Source: Pleodorina starrii
Lineage: Eukaryota > Chlorophyta > Chlorophyceae > Chlamydomonadales > Volvocaceae
NCBI GenBank assembly: GCA_030267565.1
Contig: BRXU01000009.1
Coordinates: 2,068,001 to 2,132,000, forward strand
DNA length: 64,000 bases
Reading direction: 5' to 3'
In this document: positions 9,539 to 22,800 of the stretch, piece by piece
How the letters are laid out: the number at the start of each line of letters is the position of its first letter
Numbering within the stretch: the stretch's first letter is position 1
Position numbers and translations under genes: made by a program
The notes under the pieces: model-generated
What the model was told of the DNA's origin: nothing
Database searches by the model: none
What the model saw: the letters and a program-made list of their open reading frames with translations, nothing else

Positions 9539-12500
9539 AGGTCCGTTATCCGTTATCCTTGCGACTCTTCAATTGTTTTTAGCAGATTTTTAGCAGATTC
9601 GGTTAGAGACGGGGTTACGGCTGAGCAATTAGCAATTGCACATAGTTGCGTGGGGATACATAGCGGGGCTCCTGCCTGGGGTTCATGAAGCCCGACCGGC
9701 CTAACTGCTACCTGCAGAGGCCTTTCGCCCCGGAGGACCATATCTGGCCCCACAGACACGCCGCCAACCCGGCGGACACTGCTTCTTAGTACGGTATCGC
9801 AGCGATGACTGCATGATGTGCTGCGATATGGGTTACGTGGGTCTCGTAGAGCGGCGGTGGATGCGGTAGTGGGCCCATGGCTCTGGCGGACAGAAGCGTA
9901 GCCGGTGGGCAGCCCGCCGGAGGTGAGTGTGTGCCAATGCACCCGAGGCCTCCGGCAATAACCCGGTACACCCGTGGCCTTAACAGAAAGCCCGATGCGC
10001 CATAGAGGCCTGCGAGCTGTTCCCGTGCTTAGCTGTCTGTGTGGTTTGTGGGCCGGCACCTGGTTGTTGTGATGTGCTCGGTGTGATTGATTGGGTGAGT
10101 CATGCGAGCAGTGTTGCTGGTTCGCTCTTTGCTGCGAGGCTTTTTTGGTGACGTGTCCGTGTACAGTATGACGTCTGACGAGGTACGACGCTATGAGATG
10201 GCGGGCAACGCGCAACGCGCTTGATGGATCCCACATTACATTGTGCACTGCAGCACTGCTTAAGCCATTGGCCACACTAACTAGAAAAAAGGCGGATTGG
10301 TTTTTTTTATCAGCTTTGCCCCAACATCAAGGGCCAGGAGACCGACGTCGTTTTCTTGTCACAAATGTGGTCAGGGGCCCGCTGAATGTCGTACTGCTTA
10401 AGGAGTGAAGGTATCGGTAGCTAGCCAGCAGTTACACAACCGTGGTTACGGTTATGCCCATGGTAGCCCGTGGTCTACAGCTATGTGCGTAGCCCGAGCC
10501 CGGGCGTCTGAATGGAGGGGCTGCGGTGCTATTTTTGGTGTTACGGTATTACAGATGTGGGTCTCCGAGGGGAGGCACCGCTGCGTGGCGCCGCACGCAT
10601 ATCGATTGTGTGTTTGCTGTTGGGCGGATGGCACGATATTCCCTTTTCACCGCCAGGCGAGCCGCGAGGGGACGCGGGCCGCGTTCGGCTGCAGCACAGC
10701 GATGCAGCAGCTCGGAGCGGAGCGGTCCGACGATGGTGGGTACTGGGTCGAATTCTACGTATCGCATAGCCAGCTGCTTCGGTGGCTGCAGAGGTGGCTA
10801 CTGACGTGGCTGCTGTTGTGGCTGCTGTGGTGTCGATTGCTCCCTTCAATCAATCCCAACCAGGCGGGCCTTGATCCATTGTCCAGGTGGACGGCCCGGT
10901 GGGCTGTAGCGGCCAGGGTACCCATCCCACGGGTCCAAAAGTAAGGAAGGCCTGCCCGCCGATCGTCGGTGGTTTGTCTTTTGGAGATGGGGCGGACCTG
11001 GCAGCGGCTGTCATATGCCGCGATCGCGCGCAGCGCCAGCCGGCCGGCCGGCCTGTTTGGTCGTGCGTGCGCGCTGTGCTGTGTTTGGTCGTGCGTGCCT
11101 GTTTGGTCGTGCGTGCGGGGATCTCAGGAGGGGGCTCGGCTCTTCCCACCCCTCCGGATCAGCGCGCGGCTGCGTGTGGTAACTCGACCTTTTTGGGTGT
11201 ATTAAATAACGGCTCATTCATTCCATACGGTAACTCGGATGTGCAACTTTGGGCCTCAGCAGAGGAAGAGGACTCACCTTACCATTACCGGTACCGGACC
11301 TCCGAGATGCGTGCCGCCGCCGGTATTGCTTGGCGGTGGTGGGGAGGGGTGGGGCAGTAGGGTGATTACCGCAGCGGAGAGACGGAGAGGGACGGCGGCG
11401 GCGGCGACGGTGGACCGGAGCTGTCGGTAGGGTCAGGAACAGACGGCAGGAACAGACGGAGCGGGCTGCGATTTTGTGTGCCCCGTCGTGGTGGTGTGTA
11501 GAGACGTCTTCTGCTGCTGCGGCCCCAGTGCTCCGGGCTGAATGAGTGCGCCGATGCGAAGCTACGGGTGCACCTACCCTACTGTAAGTGTGCCGGAAGG
11601 TGCCGGACGCCGTGAAACGACCAGCTATCATTTTGTCAGGCACATTTGGATGCTAACGTTCTAACTCGTCATCATCCTTACAATTTCAAGGTGTTATGCA
11701 AAGAGTAAATTGAGCGTCGCAGTGATGAACGCGCTCGGCCGCTCGGTCGTTTTTTTTGCGTGTCGTTTTTTTATGCGCACGTCCCGCGAAGCTCGCCGCG
11801 ACTGACGCGGCCAGCCAGCATCACATCTCGTCACGTCGTCGGCCAGCAAACGCCAGCCATCAACTGGGCACATTGTTGGTCTAAAGCAGCCGATACCGAT
11901 AATCACAACCAGCAGACAGTGCACCATCGAAGATACTTTCTCTACATGAAATGGGCTATCTACTTGAAGCTCGGAAACACGCTTTCTGCAAATCTACGGA
12001 AGACAACACCAACCCGTTCAACATGCACACGCAATCTTAGTCTTCACCAGCGCACCGGACAACCCTGGACAACCACCGCATATGTACTCCACCGTCCACC
12101 CCGATCCAAGCGCTGACGCTCCCACAAAACACAATAGTGGGTCAATGTGATTCTTTGGCGCTCGTCGGAAGATGAGAATATGAAACCTCGCTTAGGTAAG
12201 GCAGGTCAGATGGACATGCAGTCTCCTTAGGATACCTATGTCGTACTATGTTGTACGCAATCGCATCGCCGAGTACGGAAATTGACCAACTGCGCAGACC
12301 AACTGGCCCAGCCGCCGCTAATGCCCTTAGCCCACATCACCCGTCTCTCTGCTGCCCTGGCTGCCTTCGGTTCAGAGCACCAAGGGCCAGCTGGCCCCCC
12401 CCCGTTGGCTCTACGGTCTCGTGAGGTTGGATCAAAACAGACACTGGTTCAACCATCACCACCACCACCACCACCACAACAACAACCCGTCTTCGGCACG

Positions 12501-13217
12501 CCCTTCGCTCTAATGTACGCTGCATGGCAACGGACGGTAGGTGTGTAGAACCCCTGCCCCCTGGCCCCCCGTCTTCCCTCGGAAATCAAAACAGCGCAAC
12601 ACGCACAGCACGCGCCTCACAGCGCACAGACGAGTGCCGTACCGGCCACCGGCTCGCGCACGTTGTACGAATTCAAATTATGCACGAGTGTACAGCATTA
12701 TTTTTCTTTGTACTGCATGCCATGGAAATAAAGGCCACAATCCGCGGATGCAACAGTGCGTCAGCCGCCCTCAACACAATCGGCCAAGAATAGGGCTGGT
12801 TGACTGTCCGGGCAAACGGGGGTTCAATCCAACGGTACCCGTGGCGATTGGGCGTTGGAATGCCTTCAGCGAAAACGGTCGCGTTAGTTTGCCTTGGGCG
12901 GCGTCAAATGTCGCTGGTGGTGCGAACACGGCAGATCAGATCCGTTGTACGGATTTGATCTTCTACCGTCGAGAGATTCGGCAAGAGATGGCCGTTCTCG
13001 TCCAACGGTATGTTCGAGCGCAGTCTATTATTTGTGGCCGCCGCTTCCCATGCTTTTCGCCCTCCGTAATCTCACGTGCCAAGCCGTACACTCCCTCCGT
13101 ACACTCCGCACATCAAGCCGTCTTGTCCCTCCATCACGGCGGCCGCACCAGGCGAGAATTCCACCCCAGCTGGGGTGTACGACACTGCCCCTCATTAAGC
13201 CGGGAAGGGAGCCATGC

Positions 13218-13262
13218 CTACACCAGGATCAAGATCTGGATCAAGATCAGGATCAAGATCTG
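13218..13262. repeat. Hexanucleotide microsatellite (GATCAA/GATCTG type)
   Basis: GATCAAGATCTGGATCAAGATC and variants form about seven hexamer units. Related GATCCG/GATCTG runs occur at about 33720-33750, 35478-35508 and 44788-44812, always in introns or exon edges of unrelated genes. Confidence 0.8.
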
Positions 13263-13856
13263 GCCCCACATGCCAGCGCATGATTTCCACGACACCACTC
13301 CCCCATGTGTTGAAACAAGCGCCTCGGTACCCGCGCCCCCTCCCAGGTTGACAACCCCGAAAGGTTCGCGTACCAACCTCCGGATCCATCAACCGCCCCA
13401 ACGGTCTGATCTCCCAGCCTCCAACAGGCACACCGCCGCAAACACGCGGTCCCGCAAACACAATCCACAACGCACGCCGCTCCCAGTTCCAATTCCTCGG
13501 CTATTTGCACCTCAACCCGCCACGCAAGTAGCTGGCACGTGGCAAACCCCCATTCGCCCCCCCTCGCTTCAACCCGTGCCATTGCCATTGCCGCTGCTGC
13601 AGCTTCCACTCGCACTTCCGCTCCGGCCTCTGTCTGCCTACCTAACCTAGCCTTCCAACTGCCGTACTGAGCCGTACGACCCCGCAACCGACAGCAATCC
13701 CGGTCCCATGCTGCCCCAGCCGTCGATCTGCTCCGCTGCGCTTCCCAGGAAACCTCTAACGTGAAGCCGCTCTCCCTCTCAAGCTCTCCCACTCGTTACC
13801 CTCCTCCGACAAAGCATGGAAATGGACCCGTATCTTGCACGACGGCGGCCGCGCCA

Positions 13857-13870
13857 TGACCCATGGGTCA
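13857..13870. repeat. GACCC-NN-GGGTC palindrome 1 (TGACCCATGGGTCA)
   Basis: A 14-bp perfect palindrome 13 bp beyond the protease stop codon. It is one of ten GACCC-NN-GGGTC sites in the window. Confidence 0.95.
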
Positions 13871-13882
13871 TTCTTTTCTCAT

Positions 13883-16800
13883 TCAGGCGCTCGTCACCGG
13901 CAGCCAGGCGAACGGCGCGTCCGCGGAGGCGGGCAACACCATGGAGCTTCGGTTGGTGGTGAGCGCGTCAGCGACGTTGAAGCTGGAGGTGACGCCGTCC
14001 CAGATGGTCTGTGTCGCGAGGGGGTTCCACTGCTGGCCCAGCGCCACCCACTCGATGACGTACAGCTGGAACACGCCCGGCGGGAAGCGCGTGACGTAGG
14101 GCGCGTAGTTGAAGGTGGAAGGCCCCCCGGGCTGGAAATACACGCGGACGCCGGCGAGGTGCTGGAAGATGGGCCCGCCCAGGACCTGCGCCCCGGTGAG
14201 GCCGCGGGCGAGGCTGGCGTTCCAGTAGGTGTAGCAGCGGATGTGCCACACGGGCCAGGTGACGTTGCCGGGGCCGTAGAGGTCCTGGAGGGGTGTGGAG
14301 GCGGCGGGAAGGGAAAGCGGGGGGGGGGAAGGAAGGGGTGGAGGATGAGGGCAGGCGAAGCGGAGGAGGAGAAAGGGCAGACGGAGACGGAGGAGGAGGG
14401 CGGGGGGTTGGTTGCCGTTTTGGTTGCCAAAAGGGCGGCTGGCTTGTTTGTTTGTTTGGTGTGGTTTGGTTATTTGGTGATTGCCCGCCGCCAGGTGCGA
14501 ATGTAAGGACCAGGTAACTACGGGTCAGATGCAGCCTCCCGATGGTGGGTCTGGTCAAAACCAACGCAACGGGCGATGGTGGTGCGCTCACCTCCAGTCT
14601 GGTCTGCATGCGGCACTCGCTGCCGGTTCTGTATCCGGACGGGCAGTCGCGTGGGTACATCCAGGTAAGCGTCGGCGGCGTGCCGAATGCTGGCGTGGTT
14701 CCGAGCGCCGAAACGGACAAGCTGCCGGGCCAGGCGTCGCATCGGAAACCTCGGGGCAGGGCAGCGACGGTGCTGGTGGCGGGCGCCCAGAAGAAGTTGG
14801 TGGCCAGGCTGCGCATTTGGCGGAATGTACAGGAAGTGTGTTTGGGGGAGAAGGGAGGAACACGTAAGAATATAAGAATGACGCGTTATGTGAGAGTGTG
14901 TGTAGTTGGGGCTTTGTAGGGTTGCGGGTTGGCGGTGGGTGATGAAGAGAGCGAGAGGGAGGAGGAAGAAGGTTGGGGGGAGGTGCTTTTGGCGTGGCTG
15001 GGATGTGCAGAGAGAGAGAGAGGCAATGGAAGGCCACGTGGCCGGCTCCTCAAAGCCGGCGTGTTTACACAGCTCGATAAGGGCAGCACAGTGAAGAAAC
15101 AGAATTTTGCAACATTCCTGGAAACACGGATGCATACTTGCATAGACGGACGGTCGCAACTGCAAGGCGCAAGGTGGCGGCGTGAAGTACTTCTGCTGCC
15201 CCCTTTCCCTCCACTCCGCTGGTCGCCCCACTGTTTGATTTTTTGGGTTTAGGCTTGTTTTCTCAATGAAAAGGATGTGCTTGTCGTACACTGTCCTACC
15301 TGCCAGTCATCGAAGTGTACTGCCCCGAGGTACCGGTGGGTACGGCCGTTCCCGTACAGGTTGCCCAGGTGAGTCCCACGGGGTTTGACACGTTCATCTG
15401 TCCAAGCAAAACAGGAAACGAACACAAGTTACACATACACATGTCACGCAGACATATTTGCATACGTATACACATACATACATACATAACATGTGCGGAG
15501 TCGCGGGAACGGGCCACAGGGGGCAGGGAGGGCAGCTGAGGCGGTTGGGAAGAACCCAAAGTTCAAAGCCGGCCTCGTGCACATCGCGAGTAGGGCAGCC
15601 GGGTGTGCAGTTCGCTAGCGGTGTAGATGAGGGAAGGAAGGTGCGTGGACGCCGTGATCTTTTGGAGACAGGTGAAGAAGGAGAAGAAGAAGGAGAAGGA
15701 GAAGCAATCACCCACCCGGGCCGCGAAGTAAAAGTAGATCTCGTGGGCGGTGTTGTTCTGGAGCGTTATGCAAGGCGACACGATCATGAGCTGTGTCTCA
15801 GACTGAAAGTCAAACACGAGCTGGTCGTTGACGTAGAGCCGGCTGTGGGGGCCCTGAAGCCGGAAGCTGATGCCGGTGGAGAAGTTCAGCGGTCGGAGGT
15901 TGGCGCGCGCGTAGCCGTACACAACGGTATTGCCGTTGGATGGCGCGCTGGTGCCGTTGTACAGGGCGTTGCGCAGCTGCGCGGGGGCGGGGGCGGGAGG
16001 GATAGGGCATAGGGGCCAGGTGGTGCAGTGCGGATTGCCGGTTAGTTGCACTATCTCTGAGCCGGGACGGACAACAAAGCCAGGTCAGGGCAGCACGGTA
16101 TGGACAGGCAATCCCCTGGGCTTTTTGTAAGCCGATTTCAGTCATAGGGTAGGAAAGCAGGACTGCGGCGCTGTGCAGTCCTCTGGGCGGACCTCAAGCC
16201 AACAAACCACGTGTCATTTCAGCGGGGTGGGACGTGGGAGCCTGGGGGCCTGGGACCTGGGAGGGGCTGCGAAGTAACGAACCCCACAACCTGCCAAGGG
16301 CGCTGGCGCCCCCAAGCCCCAACCCACTCACGTCCGTGCCCGTTGGAAAGTTGAAATCGGACACCATGGTTTGCAGACCCCGGTACAGCCAGGGGTCCTT
16401 GTTCTTCACGAAGAAGCCGCGCTGGTCGGGGTCACTGAAGGTGCCGAAACTGGCCGTCTCGTTCCACACCACATGCCACATCGCCGGCCTGTTTGGAGGG
16501 AAGGGGGGCAGCGGTCCAGGGGCGGCAGTTGGCGCGTTCAGCATGAGGTGCGGAGCAGAAAGCGCCTAGGGGTTCGTGATAGCACCTGAAAATTGTTTCT
16601 TTGGTTCCTCTCCTGACAATTCCTGACAGCGAGAAGACAGTATCTGATATCCATGGCCACCGCAATCCAGCGACTTCGGAGCCGCGCGTTTAATGAGGAA
16701 GACAAGCGTCTGCACTCTGCAGCCGACACCGTCGTTCGGAGGGCAGGAGGGCACGAGTGGGTGTACGACGACCTGGAATAATACGAACAAACCAGTGTAC

Positions 16801-19800
16801 GACCTGGAATGCGTCGCTCCCCCACCTGGGAGTGGCGCCGGGGTCGTAGTAGCGCCTGCTGGGCGGCGTATCGTGCAGCACCCTGCTAAAGGGAGGGCTG
16901 ATCCAAGTGGCGGGACTGCCCGGGGTCTGCCAGAGGAAGTTGATGAGGGAGCTGCCGCTCTCGGGGTACATCCACAGCGTCATGTTGTAGAAGCCTAATT
17001 AGGACACAGGGGGAGGGAGGGGCCGAGGGTGACGGGCCACGACGCTTGCTTGATCAGGCAAGGTGGTGAGAGGCAGGGTGACGGGGAAGACAGACGGGGT
17101 GAGGGAGGCACCGCAGCGGGGGGCCTCATCCCAGGCGCGCTTTGGGGGGATGGGGCCGTTGACGCGTTGCCTACAGCGTGCTTTCCCAACACAGCACCAA
17201 AGCCCTCAAAAGGCCGCAACTTGCAAGGACCTCCCTTCGATTCGTCGGGAAGAAGCGAAGAACGGCGAGGTGACGGCCCTCATCACGGCACCAAAGCCCT
17301 CAGCCCCTGCAAGAGGAACCCCTCAGCCCCTGCAAGAGGAACCCCTCAGCCCCTGCAAGAGGAACCCCTCAGCCCCTGCAAGAGGAACCCCTCAGCCCCT
17401 GCAAGAGGAACCCCTCAGCCCCTGCATGAGGAACCCCTCAGCCCCTGCAAGAGGAACCCCTCAGCCCCTGCAAGAGGAACCCCTCAGCCCCTGCAAGAGG
17501 AACCCCTCAGCCCCTGCAAGAGGAACCCCTCAGCCCCTGCAAGAGGAACCCCTCAGCCCCTGCAGTACCTCCAACCTCCAACCCGTGTAAAATAAAAGTC
17601 CGAAGCTCCGAACTCCCGATTCCGACCGACCTACCCACGTCCGGAAAGATCAAGTCCACGGTGCCCACGGTGCTGCTCGCCTGGTTCCACACCAACGGAT
17701 TTTCACCAACGATCAACTGCCAACGGCTCGGCGATATGGCGGTGGCCCTGTACTGGATCGAATACATTCCGGGGGTGTCGATCCGTGCCATAGCGGTCGC
17801 CATCATCACGTAATCGGTGGCCGGGTAGCGCAGGATGTTGAAGTTGGTGGTGGGCTGGTTCTGTGTGGGTGGGTGGAGAGAGCAAGGAAAAGGGGGATGT
17901 AGAGAGCACGACAAGGGGGATGTCAGGGCGTGGAGGAGATTTGGGGCGTGGAGAAGGGTCTTGGGGGGAGGGGATGGGGAGTTTCGGGCCGTTCGTGAGA
18001 GGCGGGGAGTGGCCATTTACGATAGTTGCGCGGGAGATGGGGATGGGGTTTGGTCTCTCTTTCGATTCCCCCTTTCGATTGCCTCTTTCGATGCTCTCGG
18101 AATTCTCTCAGAATGGACTGGAGAGGGGCCGAAGGGTGGACCTGCTACTGCTCGGCACCCGCTGCTGCCAGCGCCACGTCCCCTCACCACCCCAGCGGGC
18201 TCTGTTTCGACCCCACACGTGCGCTGCCACAAGCCCCAAGTCCTCCACACAGCCCTGCGACCCCAGCAAGCAGGGCGAGCCCAAGCCCAAGTGTGCCCGG
18301 CCACCGCTCCCTCCCCCTTCCACGTGCTTCGGACCCCTGCGCTGCCCTGCCTGCAAAACGTGCTTCTTCGGAAAAACAAAGTAAAACCAAAATACACAAA
18401 TGTGGACGCATACGAGCTGTCCGCTGTCTCTGTTTGCTGTTGCTGCGGCGAGCGGTTCATTGTGTCGCTGTGTCGCCCGCCCCCCGCCCCCCCATGTGTC
18501 GACGCACCCGCACGTAGAAGTCGGCGAATTCGTAGTTGCGATCGGACCAATCGAAGCGTCCGTCCGTGTACACGCCGCGGGCCCACGTGTACTCCCAGCC
18601 CTGGAACACGACGGAGGCCGCCACGCTCTCAAAGGTGCGAGCCCGCTTGACCACTGGGCGGGGCGGCCAAGGGAGCGGCGAGTAGCGGGATAAGCGGATA
18701 ACAGATTTGGTTTAGCGGGCTAGAAAACAATTTTTATATTTAAGTAATATTCTTTGTAAAAACATTATTTGACAGCGAAGTAACCGCAGCGCGGCCGACC
18801 GACGCCCTGCAGGAGCGGCTGATGTGTCACGGGCAAGATCGGGCGAGTCGCAAATCGCCTAATCGCCACACTCACACGCCCGACAAACGGCAGGAACATA
18901 TGGATTATGGACGCCTACGTGGGGGCGGTGCGGTGCAGGCTTTGCTGGGGAGGAGCCAGCGCAGCAACGGCGGCGGTGCTGCGGCGGCACCGAGGGCCGG
19001 CGCCGCTGGGGCGGGGACGGCTGCGCCGCCGCGCCACGGTCGACAGCTCGATTACTCGCCCACTCACTCACCGGTTCGGTTGTTGCGCGCAAGCGTGAGT
19101 GCAGCCGCCACAGCATTGCCCACATTCAGTCGACGGGTGCTGCGGAACGACGGGACGTTTGTGCCCTGGGAAGTTCGAGGATGGGCCACCAGGGAGGGAG
19201 GGAGGGACGGAGGAAGGGTGGCATGGAGGGGCAAAGGGAGGGAGGAAGGACGCGGCCATCGTCAAGTCTCAGAATACAGGTGGAGGTGGAGGTGAGGAGG
19301 TACCTCTTGTGCAGTTGCCACCGTGGCCGCCGTCATACCCCCCCCCCCGCCAACGCCAACGCCGCCATTCGCAGCCGCGGCTGCCACCGCCTCCCTCTCA
19401 CCGCCGCGGCGGTGTCCTTCCTACCTGCATGCTGGGCATCTCGTCACCGCTGGTCATCAGAATGTTCTTGATGAGAGCCGGGGTCTGGGAGGTGGCGCGT
19501 CTGCAGGGCACCGGGATGGCAAGCCGCCACAGGGCAGCAGCAGCGGCGGTGTCGGGGGGCCGGGAAAGGGCGCGATAAGACGAGTTGAGGCGGCGAAAGG
19601 AACCAAGCGAGCAGCCGGCTCAAGAGGGAAGAGAGTACGCAGGCATTGGCCGCCAGCTTGGAAAGAAGAGATGGTGTGGGAGAGGCAGGTGCCATGCACT
19701 GGGGGAAGGAGCTGCATAGGCGAGTTGTTGTGGCGGATTTATACGGAGTCCAGGCCCTGCCAGCGGTTTCGTTTTCCTCCGTACACACATGGTACCAGCC

Positions 19801-22800
19801 TCCTCAGCCCAAAGCTCACCATTGCCGGCAGCCTCCTAGCTGCAATTCCCCAGGAATCGGCCCCACCCACTTTGCAACCCCCAACCGCACGCTCCACTCA
19901 CGTCTGTCCTCCCAACGCCGCTAGCACCAGACCCGCCGCGGCGGCCGTCATGGGGGTCGAGAACGAAGTTCCCGAGACGATGCCGTAATAACCGTCTGTT
20001 GGGGGGGTCAGGCGGTGGGAAAGAAGATCAGGAATTCGGATGAGGTGGGGGATGTGGTTGTGAGGTGAGAGATAAACGGAAAAGGAACCGCAGCGATAGA
20101 ACGGAGGCCGACGCAGGCAAATGCATATGTTGGGGGCCGAGCAGAGCCGTGCATAGCCAGGTGTAAGACCGCCGGCATCAAAGCTGTCGCATCCATAGCT
20201 TTGGACATCGAGATCTGCCAGAGGCATATTCGTTATTTGGGGCATTCGTGCTGTGACTTGGAGCACGCCAGCTTATGGTGAGGCAATCGAGAAGAAGAGC
20301 TGGCGGGAGAAACGGGGGAGACAGAGGAGTGTCGGCAAGCGGGAGAGATGGGTCAGTGAGGGCAACCCGACCTGGACCACCCAGGCCTCTGACCCACGGG
20401 TCATTTCGTTCGCCCAGACTCACTGAAGGGCGTGTCGGTGGTGTAGATGTTCATGCCCGGCGCGCCCATGTCCACCGAGTTGGGCCCGTAGTTGGTCCCC
20501 ATGTCCTGGTTCATCAGGTAGGTGTAGAAGATGGTGTCGTTGGCGGTGGTGCCGCCCACGCACAGCACATTGGGTGCGTCGACCATGCAGGGCGAGTAGG
20601 TGAAGTTCGCGGCGCGCCAGTTTTCCAGGTTGGTCCACTCATTGCCTTGGTAATGAGGGGAGGGAGGGACGCAGTTGGGGTAATGGGTGCCGAATGAAAG
20701 TGAGATCCGAGGACCCCAGCAAGAAGCGAGCGATGGGAGATACCGTAAGGGAGGAGGAGTTGGCGGAGGGCGAGCGCGGAGGGATCCTGGCAGCGGGTCC
20801 TGGGCCGAGGAAGGGCGTAGACGGCTAATACAGGTTGCTTTCCTTGGCTCCTTTCACCCTGAGTGGTCCTTATCTCTCTCTGAACTCCCTCTGCTGTGGG
20901 TGCTCTCGCTGCCCGGATGTTCCCTGCCCCTAAGTTTGGCCGGTCCGGTCCGGGTCGTGCCTCCTGCCACCCCAGCCAAGCTCCTTAGCCCCTCTTCTCC
21001 CCTCCGCGCTTTGCCCTCAGCCCCCACCTGCAGCGGCGATGAACAACGCATTGCTGTACTTCAGGAAGAGGGTCCGATAGGCCGACGCGGCGTTGTCCAG
21101 GGAGGGCTTGTTGAAGGCCTGTTGGGGGAGGGGGTGGCGTGGACCGTGGAGTAGAAGAGGGTGGACCCGACGGAGCTCGGTCTTTCCCTCGCCTGCGTTG
21201 GCTAGTATGGCTACAGTGTAACTCATGGCCTTCCTTAAATATCATTACGCCTCACGCCTCACGATTCATCAGTCTGTGCATCCCTCCCCTTTCCGCCCTC
21301 CCGCTCGCGGCGGCGGCTGTGGGCGCGACGCCCATGCGACAGGGGCAGCGGCGCCGCGCGCTTGCCACAGCGGCAGTTGCGCGCGCTTGTGGCATCACAC
21401 CCACCGTCATGCTGCTCTTGGCATTGGCCCCAAAGCTCATGGAGAAGATGCGAGCGCCTTTGTTGTAGGCGTAATCGACGGCCCGCACAACGTCGGAGAA
21501 CGCGTATGGCGGGTTCGCAGGGTCGAAACTCTCGTCTGTCACCTGAAAGTCACACAAAAAATAAATATATTGGTATTCGAATTTTGCAAAAAGTGTGTTG
21601 ACAAATGCCACAGGGATCTTGAGAGGGCTGCTGACGAATGCGTGACTAAGGGACAAAGGGACAAAGGGGCTTGGATCGGCTGTCACGTCTGTAACCCAAT
21701 ATGCTTTTGCATTTAAAACCAGAAATAGGGAAATAAATCTCTGAATTCAGACATGAATCTCAGGCTTTATGGAATTGTGCATGAAGCCGAACGGAACGCG
21801 AGCGGCTTCGCCGTCTGTCAAGTGCCCGCCGCGATTTTGCAACTTGCCCATCCCTTCGGACTAGTAAATAACTTCATGTTTATGTTCATGCAGCAATGTC
21901 ATAAGCGGGCTTGCGACTTGCAATACGCCCGTGCGCACACAACCACTGCCGCGAAAATCAATGATTCATCCAGGCAGACAGACATTATTATTGCACGCGC
22001 CCAACCCTACGGCCGCCACCGCAGCTTCACACCGTCACACATCCCCAAGCCCCAAAACCTGCCTTAAGAATCATTTGCCGAAGGTTGGGCGCCACGCCTG
22101 CAAGCCCAATGCCGTTGTTTGGCGCCGCGCCAATGATGCCGGCGATCTTTGTGCCATGCGAGGTTCGATCGATGATGCCGTTCCAAGTGGAGGTATTGCG
22201 GCCGATGCCGCAGCGCGACACGTTGTTACTGCCGCTGCCGATGTATGTCGGAGAGCACTGAACGGTTGAGAAGCAGGCGCCGTAGAAATCGTCGATGAAA
22301 GCTGTGGGTTGGGGAGAGGGCCGGGGGCGCGGCAGGGAGGCAGGGCGCCGCCCGGGTCAATCAGCGAGTTGTAATGTGCTCATTGGTGCTCATTGGTGTT
22401 GCGAAGGTGATCCTGACTACCCAAGTCAGCTGAACTTCTACTGCTACGGTTGGGCTGAAGCAATCCACGCCGCCCAGCTGATTCCATGCTTCATCGGCTC
22501 GCGCCGTCGCGCCAGCCGTCCGCAGCCGTCCAGATGAAGATGAAAAGGGCCCGTGGGCCACACAAAGTGAGGCCCCAGTCCAGGCCCGTCCAGTTCAGGC
22601 CGGGGGTATGATAACTGGGACCCGCCGTCCACAGCCGGCCCAACGTTTCTGAGCGGTTAAGGCATACTGTAACAACATCAGAGATGGTATGGCATGCCAC
22701 GGCAGCCAGACAGAAGCACGGGGGGAGGCGAGTAGTGTGCAGCATGGGATGGAACCGGGGTTGTGCGGGCGTGGAAGCCCTGGGACACTCCTTCCGGGGG

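Larger units (their letters stand above)
9539..13882. other. Sparse region, no convincing gene
   Basis: About 4.3 kb without a model I can defend. A frame near 11160-11310 encodes RAAACGNSTFLGVLNNGSFI, which could be an exon of a secreted protein but has no neighbours. At 11058-11118 the motif TTTGGTCGTGCGTGC occurs three times. A CAC-triplet run sits near 12458-12477 and a hexamer microsatellite at 13218-13262. The long plus frame 12541-13650 shows no domain and looks like chance opening in C-rich DNA. The interval also includes the 3' flank of the minus-strand protease gene. Confidence 0.4.

Noticed and set aside
12541..13650. 369-codon plus-strand frame
   Set aside because: Pro/Arg-rich with no domain, no splice pattern and no internal consistency; it resembles chance opening in C-rich DNA.
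14292..14517. Arg/Gly-rich plus-strand peptides antisense to the protease
   Set aside because: They lie over an intron with (GGA)n and G-runs; no start, stop or domain support.
17029..17595. Two plus-strand proteins with 23-residue repeats
   Set aside because: Produced by the 23-bp minisatellite inside a protease intron; the gene is on the other strand.
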